From Trichomonas vaginalis G3 (Eukaryota > Parabasalia > Trichomonadida > Trichomonadidae): 64,000 bases of DNA. Shown piece by piece: positions 18,923-28,767 of this stretch (position 1 is its first letter; each line of letters begins with the position of its first letter). The stretch lies in NCBI RefSeq assembly GCF_026262505.1, contig NC_067203.1:8618001-8682000 (forward strand). The letters run 5' to 3'. The notes under the pieces are model-generated. The model was not told where the DNA came from and ran no database searches. It saw only the letters and a program-made list of their open reading frames with translations. A program made the translations under genes and the position numbers.

Positions 18923-21900
18923 TTAAATAAATGGCATACAACATCCATTTTCACAACATACAGCCTTAGTGTGTGCTCCTGTTAATGCAGTCTTACCAAT
19001 TGTTAAGCGAGTCATTGACCCGTTTTTAAGTTGTAAATTAATATTTTGACCATCAAATATCACTTTATCATTTATTATATCCAAATATTTTTTAGGTGTT
19101 AATTGCTTATTTTGTCTTAAACTAACACCTTTCATTTTTTGTGCAATCTTTTTAAAATCACTTCCATCAATTGAACCGTTGAATGATGTATAACATTTAG
19201 GGCATAAAGCAACCATGTTATCACCTTGTTTCTCAATTGCTAAACCCAATAACTTCTTCTCATGTGCTTTTTCTTCAGCTTTATTCTTTAATTTAGGTTT
19301 AAATTTCTCATCAAAACAAAAGAAATCAAATGGTGCGAATTTGAAAATGTTTTTATCATAAAATTTTTTATCGGTAACAATTGCTTGAAATGCTTGAGTG
19401 TTAGGAAGATTTGGATCGCCAGCAATAGCCCAATAAGATGAATCAGTATCACCTTCAATGAAATGAAAACGATTAACATTCATGCATTTATACATAAAAT
19501 CATAAATGAAAACCAAATACCAGTATTTAGCATTATCTAAAGTGAAGAATGCCTCTTGTAAACATGTATCACATCTATAAAATCTATCTTTAAGCATCAC
19601 TTGATATGTATCTTCACCTATTTCTCTTATGTTTTTAAACTTATTTGACATACATGCAACGCGTGCCTTCTGTGCATTCATTATTTTAGTCTTTGCGTAA
19701 TTTTGTGTATTCATTGCATCGTAACCATATGATCCATTAAGCGAAATCTTACAAAATAAACTTTTTCCTTTATTTCCTTCTAATTCAGCCTTTTGTCTTT
19801 CGTTCATAAATTTGTTCGCAAATTCATTAAAACAAGTGTTTTTAGTAAATGTTAAAATTGATTGAATATCATCAATGATAAAATGAAATCTGTCTATTAG
19901 ATACCATAGATAATAAGAAGAAAATGGTTGATATTGGTTGTGTGTTGATGCTAACTGAGTTAATTTTCTCTGTTTCTGGTCAACCGGTAAATTGTTTGAT
20001 TTCATGTAATTATACATAAAACTGCCAATTGTTTTTTCATCTGTGATAATATCAAAGTTTCTTATTATCGGTAAAAAGTTTATGTAATCATTAATGTATT
20101 TTTCATCAATGTGACCCTTTACTTCAGCCACGAATAAAGTATTTTTCTTCTTAATTATTCCCAGTGCTTTTGCTTTCTTTGTTGCTGTATCACAAATGAT
20201 AACACCATTCAATTTTCCCGGCATATACATTTTATGGTCAGTATATTGAATGAAATCATGAGGATTAGATGAAAATGATGAAGGATATAATGAATTAAAG
20301 TCAACTCCAACGAAATGAGTCATAATGTTGGAAGTGTCCTCATTTGATACAGTTTTAGTTTCTGGACTATATGAAAGTTTATTAATGTGCGTGATTCCTT
20401 TAAGATTTACTCTATGTTGAACATTTGATAGACCACCAGTAATTCCATTACGGAGAATGTGATAAGCTTCAACTGAATCTAAAGTCATTGGTAAATTATT
20501 TTTTAATGCGTAATTTCTTAAATTGATTCTTAAACGTTGAACATCTTCATCTTTATTTGATTTCACGACATTGCAATAACAACACATTAACTGACAATTT
20601 TCTTTGGTATGTGGTTTTTCATTATCGATTCTATCCAATGTTGGTTTATTTGCATATGTAAACGCTTTACCACACATTTTGCATTTAGATGAAAGGATTA
20701 AATCGTGATAGTATTGAAAATCATCCATTGAAACATTATATTTAGTATCCCTTTTCGCCTTTTCATCTTGTTTCTTATATGATTCAATTTTATATTTCCA
20801 ATACTTTTTCGTTAATTCAAAACTTGATTCTATCTCTTCCTCAGGATATTTTTCATTAGGATTAAAGTCTTTATATGCTAAAGCGTAACGAATCATTGAA
20901 GCATTCGATGATAAAGAAAGATTATGAAGCATGTCAATTTTATAAACAAATGTTTCTTCGATAATTTTATCAATTGGGTCAATCATAATTGCAACATCTT
21001 TATTGCAATAATGAATAAAATATTCTAATCTATTCTTAAAGTTTTTAGCATCATTGAGATATATTTGATAATCACTATCTGATATAGTTTCTTGAGTTAA
21101 TGCTGAATATAATGAATCTTTCGTGAATGGTTCCTCTTTATATAATTCTTCTTCGTAATTTTCCCATGTGATGAATTGATAAGGGAAAAAGGATTTAACA
21201 CGTGATTTATTGTTTCCGAAATCTTGAGTGAATTGGTCTAATGTCCCACCCGCTATATAATTTCTGATGTCAATAAATCTCAATTCATATGGAACGTTTG
21301 TTTTCTTTACAATGATTTGCTTAAATTGTGAAGATGAACCCAGCATTGATTTTATTTTCCATTTTGCAGTGTTTAAATCACGAAGAATTAAATTTAAATC
21401 AAACTTTCCCGAATTAAAACCTATGATATTCACTTTATTGAATTCCTCATCTAGAAGTTCTTTAAATGCTTCCTTCTGTTTTTCATTTAATGTTTGAGAC
21501 AAAGTCCCCGCCGTTTGGTCTGTTTGCGACTTCAATAATTCATTGTATTGTTCAATATTTGATTTAGCAACTAATGAACAGGTTGAAAATAAAAACTCAA
21601 TCCAATCAGAAATAAAAGAATCACTCGAAGTTAAGCAAAAATTCCTCGTATATGTTTTATCATTTAATTTAACCGTTGATGATACCATGAATGGTTTTAA
21701 GTAAGCGTTCAAAGTTGCACACTCAGAAAGTTGTAATTCTTCTTTAGTCTCTAATGTTTCGAAGTCAAAAGTAATATAATATCTTGTCGGTTGATAATAT
21801 TCCTGCAAATTATGAGCTAATAACCACTGATATATCTTCTGTTTCGTAATATGTGGTGCATATGGTTGCTGTGTCTTTTGCAACTGAACGTCTTGAATTA

Positions 21901-22033
21901 ATCTTCCATTATTTTCTTTACATTTCTCACAATGCTTTAAAAAATCTTCTTTGTTTCCTTTCTGGATCATCACGGATAGAATAAACTTCTTCTTTACAAT
22001 ATGGACAAACTCTATAGCCGGTGAGTGCTTCAA
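18923..22033 (-). CDS. protein-primed family B DNA polymerase
   Basis: Open frame of 1036 codons; its upstream edge lacks an ATG, so the true start is uncertain. Exonuclease motifs FDFETLE and GFNSGKFDLNL lie near residues 89 and 200. Polymerase motifs are DFNSLYPSS (motif A), KISLNGSYGYD (motif B) and EGDTDSSYW (motif C). This is the replicative polymerase of Mavericks, which copies the linear element from its ends. Between exonuclease and palm, residues about 446-492 hold an HNH/zinc-like insertion (CKMCGKAF, LDRIDN, CQLMCCYCN). The ends of the protein contain further CxxC pairs (CPKC). Confidence 0.9.
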   Translation of the reverse strand: MKHSPAIEFVHIVKKKFILSVMIQKGNKEDFLKHCEKCKENNGRLIQDVQLQKTQQPYAPHITKQKIYQWLLAHNLQEYYQPTRYYITFDFETLETKEELQLSECATLNAYLKPFMVSSTVKLNDKTYTRNFCLTSSDSFISDWIEFLFSTCSLVAKSNIEQYNELLKSQTDQTAGTLSQTLNEKQKEAFKELLDEEFNKVNIIGFNSGKFDLNLILRDLNTAKWKIKSMLGSSSQFKQIIVKKTNVPYELRFIDIRNYIAGGTLDQFTQDFGNNKSRVKSFFPYQFITWENYEEELYKEEPFTKDSLYSALTQETISDSDYQIYLNDAKNFKNRLEYFIHYCNKDVAIMIDPIDKIIEETFVYKIDMLHNLSLSSNASMIRYALAYKDFNPNEKYPEEEIESSFELTKKYWKYKIESYKKQDEKAKRDTKYNVSMDDFQYYHDLILSSKCKMCGKAFTYANKPTLDRIDNEKPHTKENCQLMCCYCNVVKSNKDEDVQRLRINLRNYALKNNLPMTLDSVEAYHILRNGITGGLSNVQHRVNLKGITHINKLSYSPETKTVSNEDTSNIMTHFVGVDFNSLYPSSFSSNPHDFIQYTDHKMYMPGKLNGVIICDTATKKAKALGIIKKKNTLFVAEVKGHIDEKYINDYINFLPIIRNFDIITDEKTIGSFMYNYMKSNNLPVDQKQRKLTQLASTHNQYQPFSSYYLWYLIDRFHFIIDDIQSILTFTKNTCFNEFANKFMNERQKAELEGNKGKSLFCKISLNGSYGYDAMNTQNYAKTKIMNAQKARVACMSNKFKNIREIGEDTYQVMLKDRFYRCDTCLQEAFFTLDNAKYWYLVFIYDFMYKCMNVNRFHFIEGDTDSSYWAIAGDPNLPNTQAFQAIVTDKKFYDKNIFKFAPFDFFCFDEKFKPKLKNKAEEKAHEKKLLGLAIEKQGDNMVALCPKCYTSFNGSIDGSDFKKIAQKMKGVSLRQNKQLTPKKYLDIINDKVIFDGQNINLQLKNGSMTRLTIGKTALTGAHTKAVCCENGCCMPFI

Positions 22034-22397
22034 CGTCTGTTATTCTGTCAGCGTGAAGTTTTCCACATGGACTCTGTGTTAATAAAATATTTACTGTTTC
22101 AAATTCTGGATCTATCATTATTGATTCCACTAATGGAAAGTCTACCTTATTTATGTCCACGTCTTCTGGTTGAGGATCACAATAATAGAAATCAATATTA
22201 ACATTTAACATTCTCGCTAATCTCTCACTTTCTGATGAAATATCAAACCCTTCATATGCATCTATTGCTTCATTTAAATAGCTTCTACGAGTTTTAGGAT
22301 TAGCACCATCAGGAATGTTATAGAAGCGTTTAAATAACCTTCTACCTTCTGCTCTAATTTGATTATCATTCATTTTAGCTGTTCCGTTTTTGTTCAT
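21927..22397 (-). CDS. Maverick reading frame upstream of the polymerase
   Basis: 156 residues starting at ATG 22397 with an element-type leader (tttattttttaattttttattc). It contains YNEAIDAY-like helices, HADRITDVEALTGYRVCPYCKEE with a CxxC pair, and a basic end. It lies directly ahead of the polymerase frame on the same strand and overlaps it. It belongs functionally to the polymerase neighbourhood, but I assign no separate role. Confidence 0.5.
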   Translation of the reverse strand: MNKNGTAKMNDNQIRAEGRRLFKRFYNIPDGANPKTRRSYLNEAIDAYEGFDISSESERLARMLNVNIDFYYCDPQPEDVDINKVDFPLVESIMIDPEFETVNILLTQSPCGKLHADRITDVEALTGYRVCPYCKEEVYSIRDDPERKQRRFFKAL

Positions 22398-22436
22398 TTA
22401 TGTAAGAATAAAAAATTAAAAAATAAAGTTTATTTT

Positions 22437-23543
22437 TTAAAGCCCATAAAATGAATTAAGAACACATAAATTTTTATCATCTGCGACGTGACGAATACAT
22501 TTTAATTTACTCAAGAATGCGTACCCTGATACATTAAATCTAATTCCTGTCTTATTTAATTTCACAACTTTGAAAAGGAATGTATGAATAGCTATAAAAT
22601 GATGAGAAGATGTTTTATGGGTTGCTTCCATTTTTTCTGAAATAAATGAATAAATATAATGCTTATACGTTTTCATATCTTTTATATTCTTAATAACGAA
22701 TGGTATAGACCTTTCCACTTCGTCTTCCTTCGGTGCTGTTCTTTCATATGAAACATTATTGGTATCTTCAATAATGAAACCACAATCACACAAAATTTTA
22801 TATGTTCCAATGGTTTCTTTTGATATTTTATCTAATAAATCAAAAACTTTATCAACACCTGTGCATTTATTTAAATAATAATTTGTGTAAATATCATGAT
22901 CTTCTTTCTTAATCGTATTAGTTGCATATGTCACGTTTTTAAGAGCTTTTTTGAATTTCTCAGAATCGAGAGGGGGTGAAAGTAAGATACAAGGGTATTT
23001 TTCATTATCAATAAATTGTAACTTATGTTTACGAATAAATTTAGTACCTTCTTCTGAAAGTGTTTCATCTATTTCACCATCTAATAAATTTTGTGTTGAT
23101 TCTGAGACATAATTTTTATATCTTTCTTCATGAGATTTCTGAACTGCTGATTCTGAAGCTGGGATATTCATTAAACCCTCTACTTCATTTTCATTATATT
23201 TTTCAACTTCTCTTAATTCCTTAATTTTTTCATCTATTTCATCTCTTATTTTTTCCAGTCTTTCAATTTCATTGTATTCATCATCTTTAATCCGTTCTTC
23301 ATAATATTCAGGGAAAACATCAGGTTCTTTAGTTTTTCCCTTTTTAGATGTGGGATATAAGAAATTTATAACATCATCTTTATTCATTTTTCCATCATAA
23401 TCAAACTCATTTAAAAACTCCGCGAATTTTTGACAATTTCTAAAATAATATTTATCAACCTCATAACCCGCCTCCTCTAATATATCCTTTATTTCCTCAT
23501 TTGTGAATCCCAATTTTTTAACGTCGTTAGTCTTGACGCTCAT
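22437..23543 (-). CDS. Maverick protein of unknown function, first leftward gene
   Basis: 368 residues. The N-terminal part is helical with FLNEFDYDGKMNKDDVINFL, superficially like an EF-hand loop. A charged coiled coil follows (YNEIERLEKIRDEIDEKIKELREVEKYNENE). The C-terminal half has Cys-containing strands (KILCDCGFIIEDTNN) and ends HVADDKNLCVLNSFYGL. It is the promoter-proximal gene of the leftward block, 94 bp inside the right terminal repeat and next to the polymerase. A role in replication, such as terminal protein or polymerase accessory, is possible but unproven. Confidence 0.6.
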   Translation of the reverse strand: MSVKTNDVKKLGFTNEEIKDILEEAGYEVDKYYFRNCQKFAEFLNEFDYDGKMNKDDVINFLYPTSKKGKTKEPDVFPEYYEERIKDDEYNEIERLEKIRDEIDEKIKELREVEKYNENEVEGLMNIPASESAVQKSHEERYKNYVSESTQNLLDGEIDETLSEEGTKFIRKHKLQFIDNEKYPCILLSPPLDSEKFKKALKNVTYATNTIKKEDHDIYTNYYLNKCTGVDKVFDLLDKISKETIGTYKILCDCGFIIEDTNNVSYERTAPKEDEVERSIPFVIKNIKDMKTYKHYIYSFISEKMEATHKTSSHHFIAIHTFLFKVVKLNKTGIRFNVSGYAFLSKLKCIRHVADDKNLCVLNSFYGL

Positions 23544-23640
23544 TTCATTAAAAATAAAAATAAATTATTCAAAAATGTAAGACATGAATTTTAAAGTTTA
23601 TTTTTTTATTTCATTATGGTAGTGAATCTTTTATTCATGA

Positions 23641-24023
23641 AAATAATCATTAGTTTCTAATTTCTTTTTCTCGTTTATGAGGTCTTTGATTATGACTTTA
23701 TTGATTCCATTCAGGATTTAAACAATGTTTAATTAATCGCGGAATATCTGACATCATCTATATATAACTTCTTTTATAAAAGATAAAAAATAAATTATTT
23801 TAAAATTAATGTTAATTTTTTAATGATTTATTTCATTATGTTTGGGCTGAGTGTAAATGTCTTACAATTTTGAAAATTTTTTAAATCTTGATTTATTCAA
23901 AAACCGTAAGAATTCATACATTTTTTACTTCATATGTTAAAAAAAATGATACAAAATCGCTCGATATTGTATGAATTCTTACGTTTACAAAAAAAGTCAC
24001 ACAACCCTTCATATCCTACTACT
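23641..24023 (-). repeat. Maverick right terminal inverted repeat
   Basis: Partner of the left repeat at 4348-4730. It is followed directly by the target-site copy CAGAAA at 24024-24029. Confidence 0.92.
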
Positions 24024-24029
24024 CAGAAA

Positions 24030-24602
24030 AAAATTAGTTTTATCTTTTCCTGATTCATGAATAGAATAGCTATTTCTAGATAGGCCTTGAATTCAGTGCT
24101 ATAATTTTCATGGAAAATATCTCCGTAGTGTAAAAACAAGGTGTATGGTAAATGCATTAAGTCATATACTTTGAAATTAATAAAAGAGGAACGATGTAGC
24201 CCACAATATTGCGCCACTTAGCTCTGAAAATATATTTATTTATTTGAAAAATTTGATAAAATAAAAATTTTATTTATTAAAAAAAAAATCGGAGCACATA
24301 ATATGAACTATTCATATGAAGCAGAATGACCACCTGTTTTGGACAAATAATAATTTTCAATGACATTTTAATTGTATGACGAGTTAATATCGCGAGGAAA
24401 AGATATATCTTATTACTATACTTTGGTACATTTCTTTTGGGCTAAAAATGCAAAAAATTTCGATAAAATTTGATACAAAGAAATTTGTAGTGAAGTTAAT
24501 CTTTCTCATGGTCTATTTCTTGGAATTTTTTTCTTCATGGAACTGAAAATAGACAAAATTTGCGAGAAAGAAAAAAAGTTATAAATATTCATGAAAATAT
24601 GA
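24030..24602. other. host flank of the Maverick, gene relic
   Basis: AT-rich host DNA right of the element. On the - strand an open stretch at about 24026-24217 (GLHRSSFINFKVYDLMHL...) has no ATG of its own and runs up to the insertion site, so it may be a decayed host gene. The rest shows nothing recognisable. Confidence 0.3.
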
Positions 24603-25016
24603 TTAACTGTATGTGCTTGGTACAAGCATTGTTTGGTCTTTAACGATTCTGGATTCATTGCAAACGTTATCCAGATCATAAGATTCGATATCCTTTTCAA
24701 CAATCGTGCTTAATTGATCTTGATCAATGTTGGAACCATAAAGGTTTTCAATATAATAATTGAACAAACTTTGTTTCAATCTTTTAATTATCAATTCTCT
24801 CTCAAGTTTGGCTTGTAGATTCTTTCCAATGGTTACTGTAGAGTTAAGTTGAGCGAATAAGTCAATCGCATCAGAGTCTTGAATTGCATAACGAACATTT
24901 GAACTCGCCTTTTTAGTATAATAGGTTTGTGGAGTAGATGTTTGCGGTTGCATGATTGGATTCTTTTTAATTTTCAATTCGACACGATTTCGTTGAGCAC
25001 CAACATTGCTATTCAT
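24603..25016 (-). CDS. hypothetical protein
   Basis: 137 residues from ATG 25016. A basic Gln/Pro-rich N-terminus (QRNRVELKIKKNPIMQPQTSTPQTYY) precedes a helical domain (LFAQLNSTVTIGKNLQAKLERELIIKRLKQSLFNYYIENLYG). No family is recognised. A CCTTTA word, similar to a start-site motif known in Trichomonas promoters, lies within 15 bp upstream on the coding strand. AAAAGTGACA lies 45 bp upstream (25061-25070, complementary strand). Confidence 0.55.
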   Translation of the reverse strand: MNSNVGAQRNRVELKIKKNPIMQPQTSTPQTYYTKKASSNVRYAIQDSDAIDLFAQLNSTVTIGKNLQAKLERELIIKRLKQSLFNYYIENLYGSNIDQDQLSTIVEKDIESYDLDNVCNESRIVKDQTMLVPSTYS

Positions 25017-25603
25017 CAAATTAAAGGAAATGCCGACTTATAAAAGTGCCAAAAATATACTGTCACTTTTCATCATATGAATAGTTACAAAAGTAATGAC
25101 ACTTCTGTCAAACTTGCAGGGCTCGATTTTGCATAGTGTGTTGTATTGGTCACCATGTAGGGAAGAATAGTGTATATGGACCCAATGAAAAAATTATGAA
25201 ATTCAAATGTCGAATATTCTAAATGACGAATCATTAAATGAGTAGAATACGACATTATTTTTTTATTATAAATGACGCGGAGATATTTGTTCTTTTCATC
25301 GAGAAATTATAATATATCCGTGTAAATATCATAATTCATTCAAAAATTGAATAGAAAACGGAAATAATTTAAAATTTAACGAGATTCTGAGATTTATGGA
25401 ACACAACAATGTAACTAAGTGCATTAGTAATGGTTCAAAGTTTCAATTGAGTTCGAAAGAAAGATTTCTCAGATTATCAAATAATAATTTTGAAATATTA
25501 ACAATATGTGTGAACCAAAGATTTGCATTTGAACCACATGGGAAAGTTAATTAGAAAAATAATATGAATGGTCAGATATTGGGCATTAAAAAAATAAAAT
25601 TTG
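25017..25603. other. intergenic region
   Basis: Upstream region of the hypothetical gene. It holds the word tgtcactttt at 25061-25070 and the related gacacttctgtca at 25099 or so. Otherwise AT-rich and featureless up to the duplicated TRAP-beta block. Confidence 0.45.
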
Positions 25604-26493
25604 GAATTTTACAGTATTTATGGTTTGTAGTATGTTGAAAAAGTTATTTTGTTTTAACGTGAATGTGTTATGTAAGGTTTAATAAATTATTCTAGTTTGT
25701 CTTTGGCTTTGTTGTTGTTGAAACGCCTTTCCTTGAAACCCACCAAAGAAGAAGTGGAACAAGAACAGAAGAGGCAGCAGCAACAATAAACAAGCAGTAG
25801 CCTTGAAGGTTGGCACGTGCACCAATAGAACGTGAACCCTTGATCTCAATGAATGGAATCATAGAGGATAAGTGCTTCTGCTTCTCGTTGCCATCGTAGT
25901 AAATCATTGTAGATGGCATGATCTGAAGATTGCCGGACTTAGTGGGTGTGATTGGGAAGATGTGCGTGATATTTTCGCCTGGTTTAAGTGACTTCCATGA
26001 CAAAATTGATGAGTCGCCGCTGAATGACCAGGCCTCGGATGGAATGCCGTTTTCAACAATAGAAAGATCTGTAACTGTGGAATCGCCTTGGTTAATGATA
26101 ACATAGTAGCAATTGATTGGTTCACCAACTTTGCCGCTGACCGATGATAACTTCTTGTCAAAAACAATGAAAGGTGCGGATTTGATCTGTGTGAGAAGAA
26201 GAGAAAGACCAAACATTTTTGTCGTGTCAAGCGGTTTCAGCTGGGAAATGCTCATGTCACATTTTATATTGACACCGAAATTTCACTTTAATAACAAAAA
26301 TACACAGCATTTGTTATTATTGTATATATGAAATTAACATCTCTTTGTTTTTTAAATTTTATTTTTTTTCCTTTACCTTGATTTCCTTCTTTTCTTCTCC
26401 AAACTTCATTCTTTTTCGATCTCTAATGACATCAACCTTAACAAAAAGCTGATAACACGCATAACTACATTGAATTCAATATGTAATGCACGC
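25604..26493 (-). repeat. right arm of 890-bp inverted gene duplication
   Basis: Reverse complement of 2633-3522 with one difference seen. With the Maverick removed, the two arms would be about 2.4 kb apart, with their genes pointing at each other. Confidence 0.9.
25692..26255 (-). CDS. translocon-associated protein subunit beta, second copy
   Basis: Encodes exactly the same 187 residues as the gene at 2871-3434: signal region, luminal domain and C-terminal membrane span. It carries the same 5' flank, including the AAATGTGACA word that runs into the first ATG, so both copies should be expressed alike. As in the first copy, the ATG 36 bp further in (26219) gives a better signal peptide. The complete absence of coding differences implies a recent duplication or ongoing gene conversion between the inverted arms. 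Confidence 0.85.
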   Translation of the reverse strand: MSISQLKPLDTTKMFGLSLLLTQIKSAPFIVFDKKLSSVSGKVGEPINCYYVIINQGDSTVTDLSIVENGIPSEAWSFSGDSSILSWKSLKPGENITHIFPITPTKSGNLQIMPSTMIYYDGNEKQKHLSSMIPFIEIKGSRSIGARANLQGYCLFIVAAASSVLVPLLLWWVSRKGVSTTTKPKTN

Positions 26494-27310
26494 TATATGT
26501 AACAAATTAGTAACTTCGATTCTTCTATTTACTTTTTTATTCGTAATTACTGCAGATCACAAGTATCATATATACATCAATATCGTTTTTGATCATCTTC
26601 CTCCTAAGTTGAAAAATATAAATTGTTTTTTGAGCTTAGTAAACAATTTAATATTAATGAATAATCTGCTTTGCCACTGTGTATTACAAGTAACTACTTT
26701 CAGCATTGCTGATCAATGAGAAATCGTTATCCAGATCAGACTATTGAATAAGGACTCTCAAATTCATTCAATTCTCTATATCATTGAGATACTTTATTGA
26801 TGAGTATGATAATAAGCTGTGAAACTCTCGAGTGGTATTGTAATTATTTCTTTTTTATCAATTATTTGGATAAAACCAGATCCTTTCTGATTAATTCCAT
26901 AAATGTTCACTCCCAAACAATTTTTTAAATTCCAAAAATTTAACAAAATGATAAAAATGACAACAGTCGCATATAAAATTATCTTCGATTTTTCAAATTT
27001 GTAATTTTTTTTGAAAACTTCTTATTCAATTTGATTTTTCACTAAAATAAATAAAGTATCGAACAAATATAATACGGTACAAAGTTTTAATTATTTGCGC
27101 TTAATATATTTTCCTTATAAATATTGATAAAACGATAATTTTTTAAATCATAATATTTCTTCATTAGATATTTCTACATTTATGATCAAAATTTAATCAT
27201 ATCAAATATTCACTAATTGGAAAATTATCTCAAGAACTCAAAATATCAATAACTTATAATTGTTTGTCACTTTTCCCTAAATTCTCCAATATTTGTTATT
27301 AATTTAGACA
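26494..27310. other. intergenic region
   Basis: AT-rich sequence with no supported gene; a short + frame at 26486-26719 is not convincing. The word tgtcactttt lies at 27265-27274, 37 bp before the next ATG, and may be part of that promoter. Confidence 0.5.
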
Positions 27311-28126
27311 ATGTCTGCTGATGCTGAAGGACTTAAGAAAGAGCTTATTAACAAAATAAATGAAGCATATTCATCATTAAGTGACGTGAATACGTTTATT
27401 GCAAGTCTTGCCAAAACTGAAGAAGCGTTTTTCGCATCAATCTATCCATCAACACTTGAAATTCAAGGTTTAGAAAGAAGCATTCTCGATTCATACGATA
27501 ATGCTCAAAATAAAGTTCGTACTCTTCATACAGTTCTTGAATCCTTATTGAAACTTGACAAAAGCGACACTGGTGAACAAAATCTTCCTTCGCACGAAGA
27601 AGTTCAAAATTTACTCACAACCTTCTTCAAAGGAAAGATCAAAACAAAGTCTGCACCTTTACCAATGCATTGTGGCTGTTATTCATATAAATTGAAAACT
27701 CCTGCTCCTGGATCATTTGTTTGCCACCATTCAGAGAAGGGAAATATTCTAATGACAGTCCTCTCTTATAAAAATAACGTTTGTTCTGTATATGATCCAA
27801 CAGATATTGCAGCAGGCATTAATGTTATCGACTTACAAGAAAATGAGTGGACACCATTACCAATAGTAATACCAGAAAAACCAATTTCAAGATGGGAATA
27901 TGCAAAAGGAGCTGACGTTTTGGCTTTATGGCCAAATGAAGGTGATGAACTTGGTTGGACAACTGTATTTTATCCGGCAAAAGTTTGCCAACGCCCATAC
28001 GATCAAGCTGACGACGGATCTGAGAATTTTGTCAGAGGATACTTATTAGATTTTGGTGAAGGAAGTACGTCAATTGTTCCTGAACAATTTGTAGTTAATT
28101 ATCCAGATGCATGGCGTCCAAAATAG
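27311..28126 (+). CDS. SGF29-like tandem Tudor protein
   Basis: 271 residues. The N-terminal 100 residues form a coiled coil (LINKINEAYSSLSDV... VRTLHTVLESLLKL). The C-terminal half resembles the SGF29 tandem Tudor domain: GSFVCHHSEKGNILMTVLSYKNN, CSVYDPTD, then GADVLALWPNE, GWTTVFYPAKV, GYLLDFGEG and VPEQFVVNYP. SGF29 belongs to SAGA and related histone acetyltransferase complexes and reads H3K4 methylation through aromatic and acidic pockets; the Tyr/Asp/Phe residues here are compatible with that. The match is by domain pattern, not alignment. It stands alone, followed by a Kolobok-type insertion 250 bp downstream. Confidence 0.75.
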   Translation: MSADAEGLKKELINKINEAYSSLSDVNTFIASLAKTEEAFFASIYPSTLEIQGLERSILDSYDNAQNKVRTLHTVLESLLKLDKSDTGEQNLPSHEEVQNLLTTFFKGKIKTKSAPLPMHCGCYSYKLKTPAPGSFVCHHSEKGNILMTVLSYKNNVCSVYDPTDIAAGINVIDLQENEWTPLPIVIPEKPISRWEYAKGADVLALWPNEGDELGWTTVFYPAKVCQRPYDQADDGSENFVRGYLLDFGEGSTSIVPEQFVVNYPDAWRPK

Positions 28127-28767
28127 ATTAGATTAATATATGATAAATTATTGTTTGAATACTTATTTAATAAATATGCTTTTACTATAAATGTTCGTTC
28201 GTGGCGTTTTTCTACTTATAATTGCCCAATAAAATCTTGAAATCCAGAAGATATTGAAAGTTCGATTTTTTGAAAGAATAATTGCACTTGACTTAGTATT
28301 GAAACAAAAACAATTTTGGATTATATTTCATTACCTTATTAAAACAAAACAATTTGGAGTTTCTTTCGATACAAAATTTAAGGGTATAGTAAACTCAAAA
28401 TTCTAGAGTTTTGAGAGTGCCAATAAACTCTATAGGCCTATATATATCTATATTTTAAAGGAGAGGTTACGCCATAATATTTGATATTATAAATTATTAA
28501 TTCAAAATAAAAGTAGAAAATGAAACTAATTTTATTCTAACCTATATAAATATATCAATAATCTAAAATGATTATAGTCTGAACTATATTTTACCAGATT
28601 ATCAAATATAAGAGAAATGAAATAAGGCATAAAAATATCATAGCATAATTATTGGATAAATGCATTAATAAATTATTTATATCATAATGAGAAAAAATCA
28701 AAATAAGAAAATGAGCATAATAATAATTTAATTAAAAACAAAAACAATAAATAAAATGTAATTTTCG

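Larger units (their letters stand above)
4348..24023. mobile_element. Maverick/Polinton element, about 19.7 kb
   Basis: Self-synthesising DNA element of the Maverick/Polinton family. The ends begin AGTAGTAGGATATG and form 383-bp inverted repeats. The host hexamer CAGAAA is duplicated at 4342-4347 and 24024-24029, as expected for this family. Parts recognised: probable major capsid protein, A32-type packaging ATPase, phage-like receptor-binding protein, integrase and protein-primed family B DNA polymerase, plus small conserved-looking proteins. Structural genes run rightward and replication/integration genes leftward, meeting at a nested primase-helicase cassette. Terminal repeats that look identical along their whole length suggest a young insertion. 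It looks largely whole and carries roughly a handful of breaks. Confidence 0.95.

Noticed and set aside
2633-26493. Whole region as one large composite transposon bounded by the TRAP-beta arms
   Set aside because: The Maverick has its own ends and 6-bp duplication; the arms are host gene duplicates without target duplications at their outer edges.
26486-26719. 77-codon frame starting with a hydrophobic segment
   Set aside because: AT-rich, begins exactly at the edge of the duplicated block, no homology or promoter; likely chance.
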